From Cubamyces lactineus (taxonomy: Eukaryota > Basidiomycota > Agaricomycetes > Polyporales > Polyporaceae): DNA of 64,000 nucleotides. The notes under the pieces are model-generated. The model had not been told where the DNA came from. It did no database searches and saw only the letters and a list, made by a program, of their open reading frames with translations. Where the stretch lies: positions 2,046,001 to 2,110,000 of the forward strand of contig JACDTU010000002.1 in NCBI GenBank assembly GCA_022376465.1, in the 5' to 3' direction. This document shows, piece after piece, positions 49,419-62,420 of the stretch (position 1 is its first letter; each line of letters opens with the position of its first letter). Made by a program: the position numbers and the translations under genes.

Positions 49419-49829
49419 TCAGGCCCCGAATACACCAGTGCGGGCAATCCGGTCAGCAGCATTCTGCACAGTGTCACAGGTTACGCTAATACACACGGTC
49501 AGAGCATGTGCAACACGCGTAGGATTGTTCGCTACAGCATACCTCGTCCCTGGGCTGTCGACAAGCGGGAGCGCGACGCACGTCAAGCCGCCGCTGCAAG
49601 GCGTCGTCTTGAATCCGCCGTCGACGCACTGTGCGAAAGCGCCTTGAACGCAGGCCACCTCGCCGACGGTACAGGACGAGCTGGGATTCAGCGAAGCGAA
49701 CTTGGCGTTCAGTCGCTGCGCGTCCTTCCCGTTCTGCAGGACGGACGATGAACGCTTATCCGCGATGGGGCCTGCGGCAGCGAGCGCCGCGAGGGAGACA
49801 GGAAGGCTGGCGACACTGAAGAAACGCAT
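49419..49829 (-). CDS. Small secreted CBM19-like protein
   Basis: Two exons encode about 115 residues. A signal peptide is clear (MRFFSVASLPVSLAALAAAG) followed by PIADKR, a possible Kex2 site. The mature part has six cysteines: SSSCTVGEVACVQGAFAQCV, GFKTTPCSGGLTCVALPLVD and, after a 57-base intron, VTCDTVQNAADRIARTGVFG. This Cys spacing and the wording VGEVACVQGAFAQC resemble the family 19 carbohydrate-binding-like modules found in many basidiomycete secreted proteins, where chitin or another wall glycan is the suspected ligand. No catalytic domain is attached. Start ATG at 49829; stop TGA at 49419-49421. Confidence 0.78.
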   Translation of the reverse strand: MRFFSVASLPVSLAALAAAGPIADKRSSSVLQNGKDAQRLNAKFASLNPSSSCTVGEVACVQGAFAQCVDGGFKTTPCSGGLTCVALPLVDSPGTRYAVANNPTRVAHALTVCISVTCDTVQNAADRIARTGVFGA

Positions 49830-50876
49830 GTTTGTCGTGGATAGGAAAAGGACGTGTACGCGAAAGGAATGGAAAAGGAAAGCAAGCTAGCAAGAGAGCG
49901 ACCGTGCGCGAAAGTGCGAAGCTGAAAGTGAGGGCAACCGGGCTCCTGAGGATCTTCGTTGGAGTCCCCGCCCTATTTGTAAGGACGGCGAGCAGGAGGA
50001 TCCGTCGGGTAGTAGGATGGTAGGACGCAACCACGTCGGAGATCCAAGACGTTAGACTCTCTGACTTACGCAAACCAAACACAGAGATCATGATGCTCTC
50101 ATCATCGGCGGCCCGACTCAGAATGAATGCCATGAGCTGGTTGTGAGGAGACCTAGAGACCGATGCGCACATCCTCCACAACTAGCACGTCCGGGGCGCA
50201 TGTCCTGTTAGCTCTGCAGAATTCAGCTAGTAGAACGATGACATAATGGCATCCAACAACTTGCCTTTCGGATGATCCACGAACGTCCAATGCAAGCCGC
50301 AGGAGGGACGTCGCTAGTGACGGTGCTACTGGACGTACACACTGGGTTCAACCAGGAGTCCTGTGTTCCGTTCTCATCGAACCGCCGAAGGTCACACATA
50401 ATGTTCATGAGCCACGGCCGTGAGCTTACTGCCTATTCTCACATTCGCCGGTTGGTCCACAAAGGACTCGGGTCCCGGTGTACCACCATCTGCTGAGCAG
50501 CGCTGTAGATGTACGCTGATGCTGTGATACCTGATCACCTTGGTGAGGCAACGGCCGGCGAAGTGAGCGGGTGCGAGACAAGGCGGCCGCGGGGACGATG
50601 TGCGCATAGGAGAACCATCATCATTCGCGACGTCGCAACAAACATGAATCCCACTTGAGTAGTAGCTGCAGTGATATCACCTCTCTGTTCCTAAGACCTC
50701 GTACACACAAAGGAACGACCGCCACAACAACCCTGTCCGGACTCCGCCAGGAACACGAAGCACAACAGAGTAGCAAGGGAGAGAGAAGGACGTCGGTGAT
50801 GGGAAACGGAAAAGGGGGTAGGGGACGATGGGGAAAAACTACAACATCATATCAAAACAACAACGCGACGACTCTC
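49830..50876. other. Intergenic between CBM19-like gene and PAB1
   Basis: About 1.05 kb. It should contain the PAB1 3' UTR and the promoter of the secreted-protein gene. A short perfect palindrome CACGGCCGTG lies at 50413-50422. No gene seen. Confidence 0.45.
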
Positions 50877-53169
<2,293 letters not shown>

Positions 53170-53751
53170 TGTATTTTCAGGTATGTTGTAGGGTCGTTAC
53201 TGCTTTGTGGACTTTTCTGCGACTGCGAGGGCGTGAGGAGAGGTGAGCTGCTGAGCTGCGGCGAGCAAAATTGAGCGATGCGAGATACGCACACAGGAGG
53301 CGACAGAGCAACTGCTTTTTGGATTTTTTTAGTATAGGGGATTTTATGAATGTGTTTTTGACCTGCGATGAAGACGAGATCAACGGTGAGCACGGCGTAG
53401 ACGGTGAGCAGGCAGCATCAGTGGGACTGACCAGAATGATGGTTGGATGAAAAGCCGTCGACGCGAGCAGCGCTTCTAATACAGGGAAATGATTCAAACT
53501 CCGCCCAATCAGTGTCGGCGCTTGTACCACACATGGCACAAAAGCAATCTGCCACACAATGGGCGTGCTTTGGCCACGCTCTTGCCCACCGTCATTCTGA
53601 CACATTCTCTCATCAATGCGTGTTTGTTTTACGAGAGAACAACGCTCCATGGCATTTGGGGGAGCAAAGCGACATGCGTAAGTAACAACAGCTGGTGGCA
53701 CCAATGTCCGCGAGCGGCATAACATAAGGAACATCATCATACGCAACAGCC
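53170..53751. other. PAB1 5' leader/promoter region and SCAMP 3' side
   Basis: 582 bases. On the minus strand, about 150 bases ahead of the PAB1 ATG, there is an A-rich tract (53316-53330 on the plus strand as T runs). The rest probably holds the PAB1 promoter. No gene seen. Confidence 0.5.
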
Positions 53752-55107
53752 TCATCCCCGAGTGAAGTACGCTTTCGCGCCGTGCGTGGCAAGCTCCGTC
53801 TTAGCCTAAAGGAAGGCAGTCACAATGAGTTTTATATGTTAATAGGCATATGAGCTAGGAATAGCTTGCCTTCTCCATAGAATGCCCAGCGGCCTTGTGG
53901 TGGGCCCAGATCTGGGGTGGCATAGCGCTGAATATTGGATACACGTGAAGAGAACGTGCGAGAATACGCACCTGGCGGTAGTAGAACGCCAGTCCCACAC
54001 CCTGCACCACCCAACCTACCGTAGCGACAGTGCCGACGATAGCAGATGCAAGGGACGGCTTCGTAAAGGCTTGGATAGTCTGGATCAGCCCAGCAGAGCC
54101 GGTGCTGCATACCAAGAAATGAGTACATGGGTTATACCGCCACCAGAGAAGCCATTACCTCGGAATACCGATAATCCTACGTAGGCTTCGTTAGCCGGGA
54201 TACACACGAATTAGTAGCAGGACTGACATGTAGATCGAGAAGATCAGGTGGAAGCCTCCAAAGAAGAAGTACAGATCTAGAGAAGGTCTCAGTTACTGCC
54301 GATATTGTAGGTCTACCGCGTCCACTTACAGTAGTATAGAGCTTGCTCCTTGAAGGACAGTCAGCACGCACTACATGTCTTCGTACGAGGGAGCATACCT
54401 TCATATAGCCATTATAGATTGGTCTTACCACATAGTTAGCGCATGAGCACTAGGTCGCAACGACGAACACTTACCGGTACCATAGCAAGAATGACAAGGG
54501 CGTGATGAAGATAAGGTAGCTAAAGCCATTCAACGCATGAGCCCGCTACATGATGCATGGACGATAGCATCGTTTGCGCACCCAATGCTTGAGCCTAGAT
54601 CGCTACCACCGTTGGACGAGCCAGATGCTAAAATGCATATACATGCCACCATGTTCACCACCAGGGTGCCGACCAGCACCAGCCAGAGCTGGTACAGCCG
54701 AGTAATGAGTGGTTGCGAGGCTTGGGGGATCTCATCCTGAATTGAATGGAAGATCAAGGGGAAGACTGTAGCGCCATCGCGGTGACCGTCAGGTCAAGCT
54801 GTATGTCATGCACACAATGTTCTGAATTCGCGAACGTACAAGGCGGCCAGTTGTTGCGCCCATGCCTCCGGATGTGCTCCTGCTTTTGAGTGAGCTCTTG
54901 CTCTCTCCGCTCGAGGTCCAGCTCTCGTTGTCTCAGTTCTTCGAGTCGTGTCGCATTCTGGGAAGCCTGCGCCTCCGTGGGGTCTTCAAAGGGATTCGTG
55001 TCGAGCGAGTGCGTGGACGCGAACGGGTTTTCGTTAGGATAATCTGGTCAAGCAGGGCTCATGAGAGGCGAAGAAGAGACGGCAACCAAGAAGCGAGGCC
55101 TACTCAT
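53752..55107 (-). CDS. Secretory carrier-associated membrane protein (SCAMP)
   Basis: SCAMPs are four-span proteins of post-Golgi recycling membranes. The N-terminal region has two NPF-type motifs (NPFASTHSLDTNPFED), which bind EH domains, then a coiled coil (ATRLEELRQRELDLERREQE), then the conserved entry block NWPPFFPLIFHSI. Spans follow: YQLWLVLVGTLVVNMVACIC, LIFITPLSFLLWYRPIYNGY (with the family YRP), YYLYFFFGGFHLIFSIYM and a last span ASAIVGTVATVGWVVQGVG. The tail is IWAHHKAAGHSMEK, then AKTELATHGAKAYFTRG with stop TGA at 53752-53754. The last intron uses a GC donor (AG|GCAAGC). The first exon is unclear: ATG 55107 is the nearest candidate, but the splice phase to DYPNENPF is not satisfied. 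About ten exons. Confidence 0.85.
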
Positions 55108-56576
55108 GAGGGATTACAGTCCGAGTGTGGTATACAGGTATGGTGGGGCGGAGAGAGGTGAGTGTCGCTGCGGGAGAGACACGGTCTAGCGCCGCATTCC
55201 GCGCTGGCGGCGCGATGCTGGCTTGTTCCGGTTGCCTCTTTCGATGATACGACCGACTTTCAACGACAACCATGCTTTCTCACCGACTCGCAACGCTGGC
55301 AGACTCAGGACCGCTCGCAGTTCAAAATGCGATACCGGCGGCGTAGCGATTGAGACCATGACGATATCGAGACCGAATTCAACACCTGGCGTGGCTCTGC
55401 AGCACGTGTGGCCATATGTCGCCTACCAATGCCTTGCCGCTGTTCCCCGCATCACGTATGCGTACACCTCCTATACTCGGGTCCCCGACACTAGCCTGCG
55501 ACGGTTGTGGCATCCTAGGACGTTGGCATTCCAGCATCCTCGACAAGATCGAAGTATGGAGCTCTGGAGCGCTGGAATTCTGTACCTGTCTGAAAGGCAC
55601 CGTTCTATGGCGACACGGCCTCCTTTTCTGACTTGAATACTGGGCGCACGTCAGGGCGAGACGCACCGCAAGCCAATGGGCAGCGCTTCTCGGGCCTTCT
55701 CAGCCAGTGAGAGAGCGTTCCAAGTTTGGGTTCTCGGTTGCTTACGCCCACGTCACCTGCGGTACGTACGTTATCCCTGTCCCAGCCTGGACGCATTTTT
55801 GGAATGAACCGGCCTGTCCGGAGCTGGTTTACCGCTGACAACTGGTCGGGCACAGGCAGGCTTGTACGGTGTGGGAGTCTCGCCGGTGCGGGAGAAGCCA
55901 TGTGCAAGTGGCGTCGGCGATAGACCACGTTAACGTTCGGCGCCCCTCCGGAAGAGGTGCGGTGGCCACTGCGCCTGCCGTGCACCGTGCATTCAATCTG
56001 AATCGATGGTCCCGCGCCGGCACCGCAATATTATTGCAGCTCACTGATCAGTCGTCTTGTGCAGCAGGAAACATCGGGGGTGCCTTTCGCATGTCCCTTC
56101 GCATGTCCCTCATATGTGCCCCCAAACTGGACGGATTGGTTCTAGACCGGGTCTGCCTGGTAGGGGTGCCATGTGCAATGCATTCTCTGAGAGGAAAGCC
56201 AAATATTTTGGCAGTGGTGCTGCGTGGCTGCGCGGGCGCCTGCGGAGAACGCCGACAGGGCGTTGAATAAAAGCGGTGAGCGGTGGATTGGATACGCGTT
56301 GTCCGTTCACCTTCACGGTCTTCACCACTCTCCTTCCCTTCCCGCCCTTCCCCTCCCTCGCCTACTCGGCGTGCTCTTGTCGGTAAGTCCGCCCCTTGCC
56401 GCCAATCTCCCGTTGCCCTAACGCCCTCACACGCTTCCGCCCTCGCCTCCTCCAGCAGTCGCTCTCTTAAACCCCCCGGTCCCTTCTTTTTTGTCTTCAA
56501 TCCTTGCCCCCCCTCGCGTCAAGAGTTCTCCCTTCCTCCCTCCAGGCCGTACACCAACCAACCTCCGTCGCACACA
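55108..56576. other. Intergenic region without a supported gene
   Basis: About 1.47 kb. One plus-strand frame from about 55464 (MRTPPILGSPTLACDGCGIL) is open for some 55 codons but lacks any family resemblance or splice partners. The 56290-56570 part is CT-rich and is probably the promoter and leader of the expansin-like gene. Confidence 0.4.
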
Positions 56577-57864
56577 ATGCACTTCCTCTCGCTTGCTTCC
56601 CTCGCTCTTGCCGCCTCTGGCGCGGCCGCCATCGCCATCCCTCGTCACCATGTCCGTGACACTTGTCCCCCCAAGCCTGCTACGTATGCCGAGGGCTACT
56701 TGGAGGCAAGTGTGCTTTTTTCGTGGGCGACGATATTCTCTGACATCCATAATAGGACTACTGTGTGTACCACAAGAGGTACATGGCCATCGACTGCGAG
56801 TCCCAGCATGACACGCCCTTCTTTGACGCTTGCTGCCACCCTATGCTGGTACGTTTTTGGCGATTAAGGTTTTCATCCCGCGCTTAATTCGTCGTAGGCT
56901 ACGGAGACCCTTGCCAAGAACCGCGCTCCTCAGTGCGACCCAGCCAACCGTGTCTCCTCGACCCTCCTTTCGGCTACACAGACTTCGACGGCGACCTCTG
57001 CTACTCCCACCGCTTCCCAGGTCTTGAGCACCAGCGGTGGTGACGGTGACGACGACGATGACTGCGATGACGAGGATGATGAGCCGACGTCCACCGCTTC
57101 GTCGGCTACGCCCACTGCGACCGCGGACGATGACGATGAGGACTGCGATGATGGTGACGATGAGGCCTCTAGCTCGGTTGCTCACACTACTTCGGCTGCT
57201 TCGCACACCAACGTGGCCGCTCAGACCACCGAGACCCCGTCCTCGACCCCGGCGCCTCAGTCCACTCACGTCTCTTCGACCCACATCGCCTCGTCCACGT
57301 CTCACAGCGCCACTCCTTCGAAGACCACCTCGAGCCCGCCCAAGTCGACGAGCGGTTCTTCTTCGTCTAGCTCCGGCAGCTCTGACAACGGTCCCTTCGA
57401 CGGAAAGTAAGTCGGCCTATATGCGCTCCTCAGATCAGTCGCTGACGCGTAGCTTTCAGCGCTACCTTCTACTACCAGAAGGGTAACGCGGGCGCGTGCG
57501 GTGACAAGCACCCTGACTCCGCCCTAATCGCCGCTATGCGTAAGTGACACCATCTGTTGTAATATTTATGGGAATCTCACCGATTGTTCAGAGACCAAGC
57601 GCTACGGCGATCTCAGCGAGAAGTCGCCTCTCTGTGGCCAGCAGGTGAAGATCACGAACAAGAACAACGGCAAGACGGTCACTGTCACGATCGCCGACGC
57701 TTGCCCCTCTTGCCTGTCCGAGAACGACATCGACCTCTCTGAGGGTGCGTTCACCCAGATCGCCACCATTCGTGAAGGCGAAGTGCCCAGTAAGTCTCGA
57801 GTCTTCCCGGATTCTTACGGCCACACGCTGATTTTGTATTTTAGTCTCCTGGGAGTTCATTTAA
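56577..57864 (+). CDS. Expansin-like secreted protein with double-psi beta-barrel domain
   Basis: Predicted secreted wall-active or wall-binding protein. A signal peptide (MHFLSLASLALAASGAAAIA) is followed by a Cys-rich module, CPPKPATYAEGYLED, YCVYHKRYMAIDCESQHDT and FFDACCHPMLA. Next is a long linker with two acidic blocks each holding one Cys (DGDDDDDCDDEDDE and DDDDEDCDDGDDE) and a Ser/Thr/Pro-rich stretch likely to be O-glycosylated. The C-terminal domain is the double-psi beta barrel shared by fungal expansin-like/loosenin proteins: ATFYYQKGNAGACGDKHPDS, LCGQQVKITNKNNGKTVTVT and IADACPSCLSENDIDLSEGA, ending ISWEFI. Five or so short introns; stop TAA at 57862-57864. No CBM63-like partner domain follows, as is normal for fungal single-domain forms. 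Confidence 0.85.
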
Positions 57865-58547
57865 AGAGCTCTCGCTTGCTGCATAGCTCAACTACGTTTC
57901 TCTGTTTTCTTTGCACTGTCTGGGTCCACTGTCTGGTTTTCCCTCTGCTCTCAGTTCAGGGCCAGTCCCTCTTTGTCCGCTTTATGATGCATAGCGTACC
58001 GTCTGGCTAGTGATGACTGCGAAGAGTTGACACGATACTGACGACCCAGGTGGCGGAGGCATCACTCTCGCACCTCATCACTGTACGATACGTTATGTAG
58101 CATTACTTTCCTGTGCATTCCTGCGGAAGCTCGCTCGGTAGCTATTGTCTCGGCACACATAGCTCTTTAAAACTTTAGTGATTAATGTTATTGCGTCCTT
58201 ATGTTCAGTTGTTCGACCCTGAATGCCATTATGTGTTATATGTTATCTGAGGTTCGAGCAGACCGGTTGTATGCTGCAGCGGTTTTGAGTTGAGGAGTCT
58301 TGTCAATGCAGGCGTTCAAACGACGTCCACATGCACTGCCGCTACCGATGGGTGGGAAGCCAGGAAAGCTCGGGATCGAGATCTGGCTCTCGACGCAGGG
58401 CCGGTGACGTCGACACAGTGGCAGTGATCAAGGTCGTTAGAGGCCGCTGACAGTTCATACATAACTTGCGTCTAAACCACCACACTCCCGACCTGCACCG
58501 GCGTGCAGCTGCTTGCGCCGAGCTTCGAGCCAACTTAAAACGTGGCC
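57865..58547. other. Intergenic, AT-richer
   Basis: 683 bases holding the expansin-like 3' UTR and the COQ11-like promoter. No gene, tRNA or repeat seen. Confidence 0.5.
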
Positions 58548-59952
58548 ATGGAAGCCGTCATTCAGAAGATACTGGTCGTTGGAGGCAATGGTTTCGTCGG
58601 TGCGTCTAGACTGGTTTCATACTGCATTGCACAGACGTATAAGTCACCTCCGTTCGTGTGTAGGTTCCGCGGTGTGTAGGACTGCGCTTGCGCGCGGTAT
58701 GAAGGTCGCCAGCATCAGGTCCGTCACTTCATTCCTGTCTCGTTACAGTCGCGAATAATGACGTCCGCTTAGCTCGTCCGGAAGGCCGTGGCAGACACCC
58801 AAGGGACACACGCCCAGCTGGGTGCACAAAGTGTGGTCGCGCGCCCTTCTCCCCCTCCGCGCACGCGCTCATCACGATCCGCCTCCTTTCGCATTTACAG
58901 GTCGAATGGCACCAAGGCGACGCGCTGAAGCCGGAGACGTACGCGCACCTCTTGCCGGGCGTGTCGGCCGTCGTGCACACGATCGGCACGCTCTTTGAGA
59001 AGTCGGGGTACAAGAGCGCGGTCAAGGACGGGAGTGTGCCGCGCGTCATGAGCAGCGCGGTTGCCGCCGCGACGGGGTGCGGGGGCTCGGCGAACCCCCT
59101 CGAGAAGGAGGAGAAGCGGAGGGAGGGCAGCTATGCGTTGATCAACCGCGACTCTGGTGCGTGTTTCACGCCTCGCCGCGACGTTCTGCTTCTGGCGCGG
59201 ACGCTGTCAGCCTACGAAGTCACATGCTGATTGTTTCGCTCCTGCATCTGCAATTCCTTCATGATCGTCGGTCATTGTGCGTTCGTTTTGTGGGACGCCA
59301 CGAACGGTGTGCACCATACAGCATTGACCGTGTGCAAGGCGTTCATAGACTCGCAAGCTGAGCTCAAGGTGAACGGTCCCCGCGCGTTCATCTACATTTC
59401 CGCAGAAGATTGCACGCGGCCGCTCGTCCCTGCTGGGTATGTCGAATCCAAGCGGGAGGCTGAGGCCGGTATCGAAGAGATGACGAGAGCCAACCCCAAC
59501 TATCGCGGGGTGTACATCCGACCATGTACGCTGCGGTTCCTGCACTATTGCTGCATTGATGAACGCCACACTCATGCTTTCGTGCAGCACTCATCTACCA
59601 TCCACACTTCCGTCCGATCATCTCGCCCATGGCAGCCCTCCTCGATCTCTCCGCCACAATACACTCAAAGGCTCCTGCAGGTTTCCCCACTCCATCGGCC
59701 ATATTGCAGACTCTTGGTGGGCTGTTGCCGCGCCCTGCGCGGCCGGACCTCACCCCGGACTCGCCACTGCATGCCATGGCGCGCGCGCTGACGATTCCGC
59801 CGATCCATGTGGACCATGTCGCGGAGGCGATATGCATCGCGGCGGACAATGCGCGAACGGACGTGCGGGGACCGTACGGGGTTGCGGAGATTAGGGAGTT
59901 GATCGGTTGGCACCAGAAGGGCCAGAAACCCGCTGCAGCTGCGCATGCATGA
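58548..59952 (+). CDS. COQ11: COQ11-like NAD(P)-binding protein (atypical SDR)
   Basis: Resembles yeast Coq11 (YLR290C), an atypical short-chain dehydrogenase-like protein of the mitochondrial coenzyme Q synthesis complex. The start MEAVIQKILVVGGNGFVG contains the GxxGxxG dinucleotide motif, split by an intron, then SAVCRTALARGMKVASI. Later blocks: VEWHQGDALKPETYAHLLPG, VSAVVHTIGTLFEKSGYKSA, RAFIYISAEDCTRPLVPAGY and VESKREAEAGIEEM (the YxxxK-like site GYVESKR), then HAMARALTIPPIHVDHVAEA. The tail ends GWHQKGQKPAAAAHA, stop TGA at 59950-59952. Around six exons. The exon between NRDS and AFIDSQAELK (about 59160-59340) is uncertain. Confidence 0.82.
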
Positions 59953-60899
59953 TTTGCAGTCGCGTTTCTACCTTGAAGGGGTTCGTGGATATCGTAGAGC
60001 CTTGACTAGTGTTTCGAGTTCGACAAGTCGTGCAGCTGACGATTTGTGTAATATGACTAGCGGTTTCCCGTGGGCTGTGTCTACACCACGAAGTCTGACC
60101 CACAAGGACGGCTTCACTCCATCGAGTTCCTATGCGGTAAGATATCCTTAATACTCCAGGTCACTCCGAGCGTCCTTTCGGTGGCCCTCGCGCCCGCCTC
60201 TGGCGCGCTCTGGTAGTGCGCGAGCTCGCGCGACGCCGTCACGCGCGCCGAACACTTTCGGGCAACTATCGCTGAAATTCCATCGCATCCCGCCAATCTT
60301 TGTAGTCCATACAGTGTAAGTTACACGGCTGTTGCACATTTTGCTCCGCCTCGAGCGTATGGGTAAGCAGCGAAGATGCATTCGGTAACAAAGGACAGAA
60401 ATCGATGTACAAGAGGACAGAGGATTCGGAGAGGCGAGGTATATACTATATGGCTGGCTCACTGCAGCGAGGGCGCGCGCGCGCAGAGTGGACCAGGTAC
60501 TTTAAGCCACTGGTCCACGCACTGGCTGCGCAATGGGCCGGTCTTGACACGTACGTAGGGCCAGGCTAGGCACCTGTCTCATGGGGACCGCGAACGTGAA
60601 GTTGTCCGAGTCACTCCGCTGCAGAGTGTCAACTTACGACTTCTCCCAGTGAGTCCCCAGCAGGGATCGCCACTCCTTGCCTCTATGCCGTAGGTCACCA
60701 TCAATTAATCCGGTCTTCGAACGATGCCTTGGTCGCGGTAAGCAGGTGAGACCGTGTAGTGTGTAGTACCTCGTTGACGCGCAAGCGCGCGCAGATAAGT
60801 ACATCAATACACATCAATACACCCGACAGAGCCGACAGGGGGTGGGTGCATGTTCGAAAACCGTGACCACTACGTGGGCGCGTTCTCTAACGTTGCTCC
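59953..60899. other. Intergenic with a decayed inverted copy of a neighbouring gene end
   Basis: 947 bases. The part at 60478-60671 is a reverse-oriented relic of the 3' end of the gene at 60900-61747 (listed separately). The part at 60130-60460 has minus-strand frames (ending RKDARSDLEY) that do not resolve into a gene. Short tandem copies ACATCAATAC occur near 60800. Confidence 0.5.
60478..60671 (-). pseudogene. Inverted, decayed duplicate of the 3' end of the downstream gene
   Basis: Read on the minus strand this stretch matches 61579-61772: shared runs include GGCGATCCCTGCTGGGGA, CTCTGCAGCGGAGTGA, AACTTCACGTTCGCGGTCCC, CATGAGACAGGTGCCTA, CAAGACCGGCC and ATTGCGCAGCCAGT. Similarity continues past the stop codon into the 3' flank. 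Indels and a TGA/TAA-containing frame destroy coding capacity, so this is a relic of a segmental inverted duplication. Confidence 0.8.
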
Positions 60900-61747
60900 A
60901 TGTCATCTGTACGTCTCATCTCCCGTCATGCAGTTGCTCGACGTTCGCACTGAAGCTGACAGTTCATGGCTCGTAGCCTATCGCTCCGTCGTCATCCTCC
61001 TCGGGCAACGCCCAACGCGACGGCCCTTCCGCTCATGGCCAGGAGCGTCAGAAGCCCGCCGGTACTATCTTCAAGTTTGACGAATACGTGATGCAAACGA
61101 TTCCGGATTGGAAGCCGCACACCGAAGAAGCGTTCAAGGCTCAGCTGAAAAACAGTGGAGTCTCAGAGGCCGAGACACAGGCACTCATCGACCAGTGCAA
61201 CTGGGCCGCGGAGGACGGATTCAGGTCGGGTGCTCTTCGCGTTCGCGCACTTGGGGTAAGCCAACGCCAGATTTTCCAACTGCGTGAACTGTAGTGTCAA
61301 CGGTGACCTCGACTGCAGCGGAAGCCCACGGTCGACGACCCCAACGTCTACACAGTCCGCATCCCAGACACGGACCTCGCCATCCGCATGTGGGACGGCG
61401 GCATGGACCTCTACGGTCAGTTCTGCCTCGACTTCTTCGACGTCCGCCGCAAGGTCCCCGTGAACCTCCCTGTAGGGTACGCGCTATGGCCGGCGGGCAC
61501 GAACGCGCCGGGCGTCTTCATGATGCCCATGGGCGGCCCGCTGCCTTCGTGGGAGGCGTGCTTTGGGTACAGGCCGGAGGCGATCCCTGCTGGGGAGGAA
61601 AAGTGGAGCGTTGTGGCCGGGTCGTATATCACTCTGCAGCGGAGTGAGCGCCCGGAGGATAACTTCACGTTCGCGGTCCCCATGAGACAGGTGCCTACGT
61701 ATCAAGACCGGCCTATTGCGCAGCCAGTACGTGGGCCGGTGGCCTGA
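60900..61747 (+). CDS. Hypothetical protein (conserved-looking, three exons)
   Basis: Not recognised. A tiny first exon ATG TCA TCT (60900-60908) ends at a GTACGT donor; after the acceptor at TCGTAG (61048 region... just before CCTATCGC) the frame reads PIAPSSSSSGNAQRDGPSAH, GTIFKFDEYVMQTIPDWKPH and TEEAFKAQLKNSGVSEAETQ. A GTAAGCC...CTGCAG intron leads to RKPTVDDPNVYTVRIPDTDL, AIRMWDGGMDLYGQFCLDFF, VGYALWPAGTNAPGVFMMPM and FTFAVPMRQVPTYQDRPIAQ, ending RGPVA at TGA 61747. No signal peptide or transmembrane span; about 240 residues. Its 3' end has a decayed inverted copy 0.9 kb upstream. Confidence 0.68.
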
Positions 61748-62420
61748 AGAAAGTTGGTTCACTGCACGCATTTTTGGTGCGCATGCTATGTACAAGTATA
61801 TGCCTGACTGTGCATATATATGCATAGTCAATGCTTCACGAGCTCTACTGTACTATATCTCCAAAGAATATGTTTACCGCTTGATTACCCACACCAGACT
61901 CACTGGGCGTTCTGGTGCGACGTCGACGAATTCTGTAAGCCTAGAAGATCGTGCATGTCTACATTGTTACAGCTAGACGTCTAATGGCGGCGGAGATAGA
62001 CATGGCTGGACAAGCGCTGTGGCTGGAGGTGGTCTGACAGGATTGGGGTGAGGGCGCCTGGGAGAGCAGGATCGCGTGACGGGATGCCGGAGTCGCGCAA
62101 AGGCGTTGGGGAGCCGGCACCGTTCGTGGACCCACCGCCCAGCCAGAGCCAGTCCGTACACAGAAATGCGGCCTAAAAGATAGGAGCCTTCCTCTCGCCC
62201 TCTCTCTCTCTTCCATCCTTCTCTCCACGTCGTCTGCCGTCATCGCTGCTGCTGCTGCCGTCCCACAGCGCGGTCCCGACTGTCGTTTTCTTACGTCTCA
62301 CTTGACGAGCCGAGCGCAAAAGCCGACCCGCGTTCAGACAACTTCGCACACAGAGCCTGCCCAATTCCGTGTCTCTGTCTGTAGAACATTCTTCCACTTC
62401 CCCCCGACACGCAGAACCCC
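61748..62420. other. Intergenic
   Basis: 673 bases with the 3' UTR of the unknown gene and the adenylate kinase promoter. A perfect 14-base palindrome TGCATATATATGCA lies at 61811-61824. No gene seen. Confidence 0.5.

Noticed and set aside
60148..60462. 104-codon minus-strand open frame
   Set aside because: No start in good context, no family match, and competing open frames in the same stretch; kept only as unassigned sequence.
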